NCBI GenBank assembly: GCA_049889655.1
Contig: JBMHCY010000104.1
Location: 1-26,704, forward strand
Length of the DNA stretch: 26,704 bases
Direction of reading: 5' to 3'
Source: UBA1172 sp049889655
GTDB taxonomy: Bacteria; Pseudomonadota; Alphaproteobacteria; Puniceispirillales; UBA1172
In this document: piece after piece, positions 15,849-23,181 of the stretch
Position numbering within the stretch: position 1 is the first letter of the stretch
Layout of the letters: each line of letters opens with the position of its first letter
The notes under the pieces: model-generated
Database searches by the model: none
Told to the model about the DNA's origin: nothing
Seen by the model: the letters and a program-made list of their open reading frames with translations, nothing else
Translations under genes and position numbers: made by a program

Positions 15849-16745
15849 ATGTCTTCAGAACCGATCGCCTATATTGACCGCACCCGGGCCTATTACCTGG
15901 CCCTGGGCTATGACAACCCCTATCGCTGGGCGCAGTTCGATGATGTGCCGTTCACACCGCCGCAAGCCCCGCTCGCCGACCTGACGCTGGCAATTGTCAC
16001 CACGGCAGCACTGTTCCAGCCCGGCAAGGGGGATCAGGGCCCCGGGGCGGCCTATAACGCCGATGCCAAGTTTTATCAGGTCTATGAAGCCCCGCTTGAC
16101 CCTGCCCCGGATTTGCGGATTTCGCATATCGCCTATGACCGTGATCACACCACGGCTGAAGACAGGGCCAGCTATTTCCCCCTTGAGGTGATGCAGGAGG
16201 CTCAGCAAAGCGGCCGTATCGGAAGCCTGGCCGAGGTGTTTTTCGGCTTGCCGACAAACCGCTCGCAACGGGTGACGATGGAAACCGATTGCCCGGATTT
16301 GCTGCAGCGGCTGCAGCACCACGCTGTTGATGCGGTGGTGCTGGTGCCCAACTGCCCGGTCTGCCATCAGTCGGTGGCACTGGCAGCCCGGCATCTCGAG
16401 GCGGCAGGGATCATGACAGTGATCATGGGTTGTGCCCGGGATATTGTCGAAGAAGCAGGGGTGCCACGGTTTGTGTTCAGTGATCTGCCGCTGGGCAACA
16501 GTGCCGGTTGCCCGCATGATCAAGACTCCCAGCGGCAGGTGATGGCCCTGGCACTGACAGCACTGGAAGAGGCCGCCGCCCCGCGCCATACCGTGGTCTC
16601 GCCGCTGGTCTGGCCCGGTGACCCGCACTGGAAAGAGAGTTATTCGAACCCGGCACGCCTCAGCGCCGAGGAAATCACCGCCAAAAAGGCGGCGTTCGAT
16701 GCCGCGAAGAAGACAGCCAGGGCCAAACGCGAAGGCCAAGGGTAA
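15849..16745 (+). CDS. Stand-alone cysteine homologue of glycine/sarcosine/betaine reductase subunit B (GrdB-like)
   Basis: 298 aa, shorter than clostridial GrdB (about 435 aa), matching its C-terminal half. The segment AEDRASYFPLEVMQEAQQSG and RIGSLAEVFFGLPTN corresponds to the DVLRDLEKEGVIGELHPYFY region of GrdB. VDAVVLVPNCPVCHQS corresponds to the selenocysteine site, and LPLGNSAGCPHDQDSQ to its PHPLGNPSLDP segment. The selenocysteine position is Cys169, encoded by TGC at 16353, in a CPVC motif, so it is not a selenoprotein. Lys-rich C-terminus. It begins 15 bases after the carnitine-dehydrogenase-like gene as the last gene of the operon. None of the partners GrdA, GrdC, GrdD or thioredoxin genes is nearby. 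A role as a Cys-based reductase, C-N-cleaving enzyme or substrate-binding partner is possible; the actual function is unknown. Confidence 0.75.
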   Translation: MSSEPIAYIDRTRAYYLALGYDNPYRWAQFDDVPFTPPQAPLADLTLAIVTTAALFQPGKGDQGPGAAYNADAKFYQVYEAPLDPAPDLRISHIAYDRDHTTAEDRASYFPLEVMQEAQQSGRIGSLAEVFFGLPTNRSQRVTMETDCPDLLQRLQHHAVDAVVLVPNCPVCHQSVALAARHLEAAGIMTVIMGCARDIVEEAGVPRFVFSDLPLGNSAGCPHDQDSQRQVMALALTALEEAAAPRHTVVSPLVWPGDPHWKESYSNPARLSAEEITAKKAAFDAAKKTARAKREGQG

Positions 16746-16760
16746 AGGCCAGGGGGTAAA
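16734..16760 (+). repeat. Short tandem repeat over the stop codon of the GrdB-like gene
   Basis: GGCCAAGGGTAAA (16734-16746) is followed immediately by GGCCAGGGGGTAAA (16747-16760). It looks like a small slippage duplication between two convergent genes. The first copy provides the TAA stop. No hairpin terminator is visible in this 17-base gap. Confidence 0.5.
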
Positions 16761-16762
16761 GA

Positions 16763-17773
16763 CTAGGTGAGGCGGAAATTCTCGATCCCGTTATCGAAGA
16801 AAGTGTCCATCCGGCCGCTGCTGACCAGGTGACCGAGATGGGCGCGGGCCTCGCCTGAGGCAAAGAAAATCTCATGCGCCCCGAAAACCCGATCAAACAA
16901 CACCTGCATGGCATCAGCGGTGGTCAGCGGGGCCTTGGCTGCCGCCGCCATCAGGGCATCGAGCCGCTGCTGGTGGTGGTCGATCAGTGCCGCCGCCCGT
17001 TCATTGCCCTTTGAGAACGGCCAGTCATGCCCCGGCAGGATGAGCATCGCCGGATCAAGCTGCGTCATCGCCTTCAGATACTCGAGATAGGGGCCGAGTT
17101 TATCCACCTCGGGGGTTTCGAAATCCGCAGAGATATTCGGAGAGATTCGCGGCAGCAGGAAATCCACCGCGATATAGAGCCCGCGGCCGTGGTCGGTAAA
17201 GCCGAGCTGGCCGATGCTGTGACCGTGATCGATGCGGATCTCCCAGACACCGTTCCTGCTTTCGATCACCGCCCCGGCTTCGATCAGGTTGACTTCCGGC
17301 AGGGGGGCGACAAACCGGCTGTAGCGATCGTGATCTTCGCGGGCCATGGCAAGGGCGTCCTCATCCATCCCGTAGCGGCGATAGGCAGCCTCGAGGGCAG
17401 CCCCGAAAGCCGGACCGGCCATCGCCAGCATTCTGTTGGTGCGGTCGTATTCCGCCTCGCCCATGATGATCTCGGCCCCGGTGATCGCCGCCAGTGGTGC
17501 AGCATAGCCGATATGGTCAACGTGGTTGTGGCTGACGATGATCCGCCGCACCGGCTGACCGGCCAGCGGCCCTTCGAGCAGGGCCTGCCAGTGGCTGGCG
17601 GTGGCCGCGTCATTGACCCCGCAATCGATGACCGTCCAGCCATCGGCGCAATCGAGAACATAGAGATTGATGTGATTCAGCCGGAAAGGCAGATCAAACC
17701 GCAGCCAGTAGAGATCATCGGCGAGGCGGCGCATATCTCCGAATTGCGGGGGGTCGATATCATGTTTCAGCAT
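16763..17773 (-). CDS. Metallo-beta-lactamase-fold hydrolase (LACTB2/glyoxalase II-like)
   Basis: 336 aa from the ATG at 17773. The frame stays open to an upstream ATG at 17830, but that adds 19 residues outside the domain. The dinuclear metal motif is SHNHVDHIG (His82, His84, Asp86, His87). Further ligands are in IDHGHSIGQLG, the VDFLLPRISPN strand and LPGHDWPF. About 100 helical residues follow, as in MBL proteins that hydrolyse thioesters or other esters. It converges on the GrdB-like gene and diverges from the ABC transporter operon. Because the pathway as read lacks a betainyl-CoA thioesterase, this hydrolase is a candidate to fill the step, but that is speculative; many MBL-fold hydrolases have other substrates. 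Confidence 0.83.
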   Translation of the reverse strand: MLKHDIDPPQFGDMRRLADDLYWLRFDLPFRLNHINLYVLDCADGWTVIDCGVNDAATASHWQALLEGPLAGQPVRRIIVSHNHVDHIGYAAPLAAITGAEIIMGEAEYDRTNRMLAMAGPAFGAALEAAYRRYGMDEDALAMAREDHDRYSRFVAPLPEVNLIEAGAVIESRNGVWEIRIDHGHSIGQLGFTDHGRGLYIAVDFLLPRISPNISADFETPEVDKLGPYLEYLKAMTQLDPAMLILPGHDWPFSKGNERAAALIDHHQQRLDALMAAAAKAPLTTADAMQVLFDRVFGAHEIFFASGEARAHLGHLVSSGRMDTFFDNGIENFRLT

Positions 17774-17841
17774 GGCATAAATAAAGAGGAAATTTTTCTC
17801 ACCATGGACGCATCGGCAGCAAATGGTCAAGAAAATAGAAA

Positions 17842-17881
17842 AAGAGGGTACCCCCTTGCAAAGATGGTCATTATAGTGACC
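17842..17881. promoter_or_regulatory. Two palindromes in the MBL/ABC transporter divergent promoter
   Basis: An imperfect palindrome AAGAGGGTACCCCCTT (17842-17857, core GGGTACCC) is followed by GGTCA-6-TGACC (17866-17881). The second ends 30 bases before the binding-protein ATG. Either could be an operator for a dimeric regulator such as a GntR- or TetR-type protein. No such regulator gene is in the window. No convincing -35/-10 pair was found. Confidence 0.35.
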
Positions 17882-17911
17882 TCAACGTTATTCAACGGGA
17901 AGGTGAGCGTT

Positions 17912-19066
17912 ATGAAGAAAACAATCCTTGCTCTTTTGGTCGGATTTTTTGCCCTGCCGGGGATGGCCCTTGCAGATACGGTCAAAGTCGGTTTTCTGAC
18001 AACCCTTTCGGGTGGAGCCGGGGCGACAGGCGCGCATATGAAAAATGCCGTCGAGATCGCCATGGACCATCTCGATGGCAAACTCGGTGGCCGTGAGGCA
18101 GAAGTCATCATCGTCGATGACCAGCGCAAGCCCGATGTCGCCAAGCAACTGACCAACCGTCTGCTCAAAAAGGACAGGGTCGATGTTGTTGCCGGTGTCA
18201 TCTGGTCGAACCTGCTGCAGGCGATCCATAAGCAGGTCACGCGGTCGGATACGCTGCTGATCAGCGCCAATGCCGGGCCGTCGACTGTTGCCGGCGAAGG
18301 CTGTCATCCGAATTTCTTCTCGCTTTCCTGGCAGAACGACCAGACCCCCGAAGCCATGGGCAAATATATGCAGGAAGCCGGGGTCAAGGAAGTTTACACC
18401 CTCGCCCCGAACTACCAGGCGGGCAAGGATATGATCGCCGGGTTCAAGCGTTATTTCAAAGGCAAGATCACCGCTGAGGTCTATACCAAACTCGGCCAGT
18501 CCGATTTCCAGGCCGAACTTTCCGCGGTGCGGGCAGCCAACCCTGAGGCCACCTTCATCTTCCAGCCCGGCGGCATGGGGGTCAACTTCATCAAGCAGTG
18601 GAACCAGGCGGGGATGAATCAGGTCAGCACGCTGTATTCGGTGTTCTCTGTCGATGCGGTGACACTGCCTGCAATTCAGGCCTCGGCCATCGGCACGATC
18701 TCGACCCAGACCTGGTCACCGGACCTCGACAATCCGATGAACGCGAAGTTCGTTGCGGATTACAAGGCCCGTTTCGGGGCATACCCGTCTTTCTATGCTG
18801 CCCAGGCCTATGACACCATGATGGCGATCGATTACGCGATCGCAGAATCCGGCAGCACCGATGCTGAGGCCATGAGGGCTGTTCTGGCCAAGGGCGGCAT
18901 TCCCACCACCCGCGGGCCGTTGAAGATGAACAGCAACCATTTCCCGATCCAGAACGTTTATCTGCGTGAGGTTGTCGAAGATGCCGATGGTGTGCACACC
19001 ACCCGCATCATCGATACGGTCTTTGAAGACCACGGTGATTCCTACGCAGATCAATGCAGCTTCTGA
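17912..19066 (+). CDS. Branched-chain-amino-acid-type ABC transporter substrate-binding protein
   Basis: 384 aa from the ATG at 17912. The frame is open much further upstream, but this ATG begins a clear signal peptide (MKKTILALLVGFFALPGMALA), followed by the mature start DTVKVGFLTTLSGG typical of Peripla_BP_6 proteins. Internal landmarks are ANAGPSTVAG, FSLSWQNDQT (where LivJ-type receptors contact the ligand) and SFYAAQAYDTMMAI near the C-terminus. It delivers an unknown carboxylate, amino acid or aromatic ligand from the periplasm to the LivHMGF-type complex encoded downstream. A terminator separates it from the permease genes, which fits higher expression of the receptor. Related receptors also bind benzoate derivatives and urea, so the ligand is open. 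Confidence 0.88.
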   Translation: MKKTILALLVGFFALPGMALADTVKVGFLTTLSGGAGATGAHMKNAVEIAMDHLDGKLGGREAEVIIVDDQRKPDVAKQLTNRLLKKDRVDVVAGVIWSNLLQAIHKQVTRSDTLLISANAGPSTVAGEGCHPNFFSLSWQNDQTPEAMGKYMQEAGVKEVYTLAPNYQAGKDMIAGFKRYFKGKITAEVYTKLGQSDFQAELSAVRAANPEATFIFQPGGMGVNFIKQWNQAGMNQVSTLYSVFSVDAVTLPAIQASAIGTISTQTWSPDLDNPMNAKFVADYKARFGAYPSFYAAQAYDTMMAIDYAIAESGSTDAEAMRAVLAKGGIPTTRGPLKMNSNHFPIQNVYLREVVEDADGVHTTRIIDTVFEDHGDSYADQCSF

Positions 19067-19085
19067 TCGTGCCCACATGAATTGA

Positions 19086-19115
19086 AGCCGGGGGTTGACC
19101 AACCTCCGGCTTTTT
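19086..19115 (+). terminator. Intrinsic terminator/attenuator after the binding-protein gene
   Basis: An 11-base-pair stem (AGCCGGGGGTT at 19086-19096 pairing with AACCTCCGGCT at 19101-19111, one G-T pair) with a GACC loop is followed by a run of five T. It lies 20 bases after the binding-protein stop and 26 bases before livH, so it probably lets only part of the transcription reach the permease and ATPase genes. Confidence 0.8.
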
Positions 19116-19140
19116 CATCGGACGCCAAGAGACCGCGGCC

Positions 19141-20067
19141 ATGACACTGACCCTGCTTCTCGAACAGATATTCAACGGTCTTCAGGCCGGGGTTGTGCTG
19201 TTTCTGATTGCGGCGGGGCTGACGCTCATCCTCGGCATCATGGATTTCGTCTTCCTCGCCCATGGATCACAAGTCATGATCGGGGCCTATCTGGCAACCT
19301 GGCTGGCCTCGGTGACGGGGAATTTCTATCTGGGGGTGCTGCTCGCCATCCCGCTGACCTTTCTGGTGGGGTTGCTGCTCGAATATCTCGTCATTCGCCA
19401 TCTTTACCATCGCGATCACATGGAACAGGTGCTGGCGACCTTCGGGATGATCCTGTTTTTCAACGAACTGATGCGCATCGGTTTCGGCCCGGCGGCGCTC
19501 TATTCGACGCTGCCGCCGTCGCTTTCCGGCTTCGTGATGATCCTGCCCGATGTGCCGTATCCGCTGTTCCGGCTGGTGCTGATCGGTGTCGGTCTTGCGG
19601 TGGCGGTGCTGATCTACGGGCTTGTCCGTCATACCCGGCTCGGGGCGATGGTGCGTGCCGGGGCGGATAACCGCGCGATGACGGCGGCACTCGGGGTCAA
19701 TATCGGGATGCTGCAGCGGTTTGTCTTTGCCATCGGGGCTTGTCTCGCCGGACTGGCAGGGATGATGCTCGGGCCGTTGACAGTGGTCGAAAGCGGCATG
19801 GGTGAGCCGTTGCTGATCCTGTCGCTGGTGGTGATCATCATCGGCGGGATCGGTTCCATTCAGGGGGCGTTTGTCGCGGCCATCATGGTGGGGCTTGTCG
19901 ATACAACCGGGCGGGTGCTGCTGCCCTATCTGTTGCGTCTGTTCATGGATCAGGCCACTGCTGATGGCGCCGGGCCTGCGCTCGCCTCGATGTCCGTCTA
20001 TATTCTGATGTCGGTTGTGCTTGTTTTGAAACCGCAGGGGCTGTTCCCGCAAGGGGGGGCAAAATGA
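19141..20067 (+). CDS. livH: LivH-type ABC transporter permease
   Basis: 308 aa, very hydrophobic. The start LLEQIFNGLQAGVVLFLIAAGLTLILGIMDFVFLAHG is the hallmark of LivH-family permeases. The coupling region RAGADNRAMTAALGVNI precedes helices rich in Gly and Ala, and GGIGSIQGAFVAAIMVGL is the conserved family segment. It forms half of the inner-membrane channel with the LivM-type protein, whose start codon overlaps its stop by 4 bases. The ATG is 74 bases after the binding-protein stop, just beyond the terminator. Substrate is set by the binding protein. Confidence 0.9.
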   Translation: MTLTLLLEQIFNGLQAGVVLFLIAAGLTLILGIMDFVFLAHGSQVMIGAYLATWLASVTGNFYLGVLLAIPLTFLVGLLLEYLVIRHLYHRDHMEQVLATFGMILFFNELMRIGFGPAALYSTLPPSLSGFVMILPDVPYPLFRLVLIGVGLAVAVLIYGLVRHTRLGAMVRAGADNRAMTAALGVNIGMLQRFVFAIGACLAGLAGMMLGPLTVVESGMGEPLLILSLVVIIIGGIGSIQGAFVAAIMVGLVDTTGRVLLPYLLRLFMDQATADGAGPALASMSVYILMSVVLVLKPQGLFPQGGAK

Positions 20068-21062
20068 GCCGGGCTGTTGCAGGATTGGTTGCCGAAAACA
20101 GGCTGTTCTGGCTGCTGCTGGCCGGCTTTGGCCTGTTTCCGTTTTTCACGCAGATTGTCGATCAGCCGTTCTGGGATGATGTCGCCATCCGCATTATGGT
20201 GCTGGCGACGGCGGCGCTCGGGCTCAACCTGATCCTCGGTTTCGGCGGCATGGTTTCTTTCGGTCATGCAGCCTGGCTCGGGGTCGGGGCTTATAGTGTT
20301 GTCATTGCCCAGTCCAGCGGCGTCGATAATGGCTGGCTGCATCTGATGATTGCGCTGGCGGTGACCGGGGTGCTGGGAATGGTGATCGGCCTGCTCTCGC
20401 TGCGGACAACCGGGCTCTATTTTATCATGATCACGCTCGCCTTTGCCCAGATGATGTTCTTTTTCTTTGTCGGGCTGGAAACCTTTGGCGGTGATGATGG
20501 TGTTGTCATTGACCGGGCTGAATTCCCTCCCTTCGATATCTATGACGGGGCAACGCTCTATTACCTGACCTGGGGGGTGATGCTGCTGGCCTCTGTTCTG
20601 CTGATGCTGCTGACCCGATCGCGTTTCGGGACAGTCTTGCAGGCGATCAAGGACAACCCGGCCCGGGTTGAGGCCATGGGGCTGCCGCTGCTGCGCTTCC
20701 GGGCCCTGGCGTTTGTGATCTCGGCGATGATCGGGGCCATGGCCGGGGTGATGTTCGCGAACTGGCAGGAATTTGTCTCACCGGATGTCATGCACTGGTC
20801 GCGTTCCGGTGAGTTGCTGATCATTATCGTTCTCGGTGGCATGGCCCGGCTGCCCGGCCCGCTGGTGGGGGCTGTCGTGTTTCTGCTGCTTGAGGAGATT
20901 CTGCCGGAAATCATGCACGCTGTTGCCCCGGCCTATGCTGATAACTGGATGATCGTCTTCGGTCCGCTGCTGATCATGGTTGTGCTCTTTGCCCCGGGCG
21001 GAGTGCTCGGCATGGCGGTAAAGTTTCGCCGGTTGCTGGGCAAGGCGGGAGGCACGCCATGA
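20064..21062 (+). CDS. livM: LivM-type ABC transporter permease
   Basis: 332 aa with about ten hydrophobic segments. ATAALGLNLILGFGGMVSFGHAAWLGVGAY (near residues 50-80) is the LivM signature. The coupling loop QAIKDNPARVEAMGLPLLRFR and the segment LGGMARLPGPLVGAVVFLLLEE are conserved in the family. Starts within the livH stop (ATGA), and its own stop overlaps the ATPase start in the same way, so translation of the four transporter genes is coupled. Pairs with LivH in the membrane. Confidence 0.9.
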   Translation: MSRAVAGLVAENRLFWLLLAGFGLFPFFTQIVDQPFWDDVAIRIMVLATAALGLNLILGFGGMVSFGHAAWLGVGAYSVVIAQSSGVDNGWLHLMIALAVTGVLGMVIGLLSLRTTGLYFIMITLAFAQMMFFFFVGLETFGGDDGVVIDRAEFPPFDIYDGATLYYLTWGVMLLASVLLMLLTRSRFGTVLQAIKDNPARVEAMGLPLLRFRALAFVISAMIGAMAGVMFANWQEFVSPDVMHWSRSGELLIIIVLGGMARLPGPLVGAVVFLLLEEILPEIMHAVAPAYADNWMIVFGPLLIMVVLFAPGGVLGMAVKFRRLLGKAGGTP

Positions 21063-21805
21063 TGCCCGTGCTCAGTGTCACCGGTCTTGAAAAATCCTTT
21101 GGTGCCCTCAAGGTCACGGACAGGGTTGACCTGACAGTCAGGAAGGGTGAAATCCACGCCCTCATTGGCCCCAATGGTGCTGGTAAGACAAGCCTGGTGA
21201 GCCAGATTTACGGCAGTCTCAAGCCGGATCAGGGAACAATTTTCCTGAATGGCGATGACATCACGGCGCTGCCGGTGACCGAAAGGGTGCGGCGCGGGAT
21301 CGCCCGGTCTTTCCAGATCACCTCAGTGCTGATGACCTTCAGCGTCATCGAGAATGCCATGATCACGGTCTTTGCCCGAGAGGGGCAGGCGTTCCGGTTT
21401 TTTGCCCCGGCCTTTGATGATCCGGCGATCAGGGAAGAGGCCGAGACCATGCTGCGGGAGATCGGCCTCGGTGATCGTCTTGAAACCGCTGTCGCCAGCC
21501 TCTCGCACGGAGAACGCCGGTTGCTCGAACTGGCACTGGCCATGCTCATGGAACCGGCATTGATCCTGCTTGATGAACCCATGGCCGGTGCCGGGGTCGA
21601 AGAAAGCGCCCGCATGACATCGGTGATCGCCGGTTTGCGCGCGCATTGCGGCGTGCTGCTGATCGAACACGATATGGATGCGGTGTTCAGGCTGGCCGAC
21701 CGGATCACGGTACTGGTCGAAGGTGAGGTGATCGCCAGTGACACCCCGGCAGCGATCAGCCGCAACGAGGCTGTCCAGGCAGCCTATCTGGGGGCTTCAT
21801 CATGA
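21059..21805 (+). CDS. livG: LivG-type ABC transporter ATPase
   Basis: 248 aa. Walker A GPNGAGKT (37-44), signature LSHGE (148-152), Walker B LILLDEP (168-174) followed by MAGAG, and LLIEHDMDAVFRLADRI with the switch histidine. The LSHGE signature with EHDM is typical of LivG. The start overlaps the livM stop; a second in-frame ATG immediately follows, so the true start may be one codon later. Works as a heterodimer with the LivF-type ATPase encoded next. Confidence 0.9.
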   Translation: MMPVLSVTGLEKSFGALKVTDRVDLTVRKGEIHALIGPNGAGKTSLVSQIYGSLKPDQGTIFLNGDDITALPVTERVRRGIARSFQITSVLMTFSVIENAMITVFAREGQAFRFFAPAFDDPAIREEAETMLREIGLGDRLETAVASLSHGERRLLELALAMLMEPALILLDEPMAGAGVEESARMTSVIAGLRAHCGVLLIEHDMDAVFRLADRITVLVEGEVIASDTPAAISRNEAVQAAYLGASS

Positions 21806-22503
21806 CCGTGCTGGCCCTGCAAAAGATCACGGCTTCCTATGGGCTGACACCGGTTCTGTTTGGCGTTGATCTTGAGATCGGCCCGGGTGAATGCGTTGCT
21901 CTTCTGGGCCGCAACGGCATGGGCAAGACAACGACTGTCAAGGTGATCATGGGGCAGCTGCCGGTCACCTCGGGTTATATAAGCCGTTTCGGCCGCCCGG
22001 GCCCGGCCTCGGATCACGCCATTGCCCGGGGCGGTATCGGCCTTGTGCCTGAAGGGCGGCAGATTTTCCCGTCGCTGACTGTCCGCGAGAATCTGGAAAC
22101 GTTTTTCCGCCCCGCTGAGGATGGCCAGGGCTGGACGCTGGAAAAGGTGCTGGCTCTTTTCCCCCGGCTGGAAGAACGGCTCGGCCATGGCGGCAACCAT
22201 CTTTCAGGGGGAGAGCAGCAGATGCTGGCGATTGGTCGGGCGCTGATGACAAACCCGCGGCTGCTGATCCTTGACGAAGCCACCGAAGGGCTCGCCCCGA
22301 TCATCCGCGAGACGATCTGGTCCTGTCTTGATACCATCCGGGCCGAAGGTCAGGCGATCCTGATCATCGACAAGACGCTCGAGGCGCTGGCGCGTCTTGC
22401 TGACCGTTTTGTGATCATCGAAAAGGGTGTCACGGTCTGGCATGGTGCCCCCCAGGACTTGCTCGATGATACTGCCCTGCAATCTCGTTATCTGAGTGTC
22501 TAG
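21802..22503 (+). CDS. livF: LivF-type ABC transporter ATPase
   Basis: 233 aa, the usual LivF length. Walker A GRNGMGKT (36-43), signature LSGGEQQ (134-140) and Walker B LLILDEATEG (154-163). VPEGRQIFPSLTVRENL is diagnostic of LivF. One deviation: the H-loop region reads LIIDKTLEALARLADR, with Lys-Thr where many LivF proteins have a Gln/His pair, so the canonical switch histidine is not evident. The ATG overlaps the livG stop by 4 bases. Confidence 0.88.
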   Translation: MTVLALQKITASYGLTPVLFGVDLEIGPGECVALLGRNGMGKTTTVKVIMGQLPVTSGYISRFGRPGPASDHAIARGGIGLVPEGRQIFPSLTVRENLETFFRPAEDGQGWTLEKVLALFPRLEERLGHGGNHLSGGEQQMLAIGRALMTNPRLLILDEATEGLAPIIRETIWSCLDTIRAEGQAILIIDKTLEALARLADRFVIIEKGVTVWHGAPQDLLDDTALQSRYLSV

Positions 22504-22560
22504 CCAAGACCGTTTTTTCATGCCATAGTAACTTTCGTATCGTGTTGATATGGGGTTTTC

Positions 22561-23181
22561 ATGGGGGATAACCCTTACTTCAAACGGGTCTACAAAAGCC
22601 AGACTTCTAATGAAGTCATGGCTGTCTATGATGACTGGGCGGAAGAATACGACGATACCGTCCTGTCGCATGGATACATAACCCCTCAACGCTGTGCGAC
22701 CGCTTTACGTTCCCTTGAATCTGATCCTGATGTGCCGGTGCTTGATATCGGCTGCGGCACCGGTATTTCCGGGCTTGCGCTGAAAGATGCCGGGTTCACC
22801 AATCTGACGGGGAGCGAGGTCAACGCCGCCATGCTCGAAAAGGCACGGTCCCGCCCCGGGATCTATCGGGACCTGATGCTCGTCGAGATGGACAATCCGT
22901 TCGATTTCCCCCGCGGGCAGTATCGTCATATCACCGCCATGGGGGTGATCGCGACAGGCCATGCCCCGGCCTCGACAATAGAGGCTGTTCTGGAAAAACT
23001 TGATCCCGGCGGCCTGCTGGTCTTCTCGCTCAACGATCATACGCTGGAAGACCCTGATTACCCGGGTACTGTCGATCGTGTCATCGCGGATGGCCGTGCT
23101 GAATGCCTGTTCGACGAACACGGTGAGCATATGCCGAAGATCGGGCTCCGGGCCCGGGTGATCGTGCTCGTCCGACGCTAG
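22561..23181 (+). CDS. Class I SAM-dependent methyltransferase (METTL27/WBSCR27-like)
   Basis: 206 aa. YDDWAEEYDDTVLSHGYITP (23-42) is the characteristic lead-in of METTL27-like methyltransferases. SAM-binding motif I is VLDIGCGTG (60-68), with GSEVNAAML after the second strand and LDPGGLLVFSLND as motif IV/V. Starts 57 bases after livF on the same strand, without a clear Shine-Dalgarno site. A CCATAGTAA element lies 30 bases upstream. It ends in a 4-base overlap with the convergent sulfatase. A role in methylating or demethylating small amines would suit the region but is not shown; the family's substrates are mostly unknown. Confidence 0.85.
   Translation: MGDNPYFKRVYKSQTSNEVMAVYDDWAEEYDDTVLSHGYITPQRCATALRSLESDPDVPVLDIGCGTGISGLALKDAGFTNLTGSEVNAAMLEKARSRPGIYRDLMLVEMDNPFDFPRGQYRHITAMGVIATGHAPASTIEAVLEKLDPGGLLVFSLNDHTLEDPDYPGTVDRVIADGRAECLFDEHGEHMPKIGLRARVIVLVRR

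Noticed and set aside
16353..16355. GrdB-like protein as a selenoprotein
   Set aside because: The codon at the selenocysteine position is TGC (Cys), not TGA, and the reading frame continues normally.
17027..17911. Long in-frame extension upstream of the Liv-type binding protein
   Set aside because: It is antisense to the well-supported MBL gene and has no domain; a clear signal peptide begins at the ATG at 17912.
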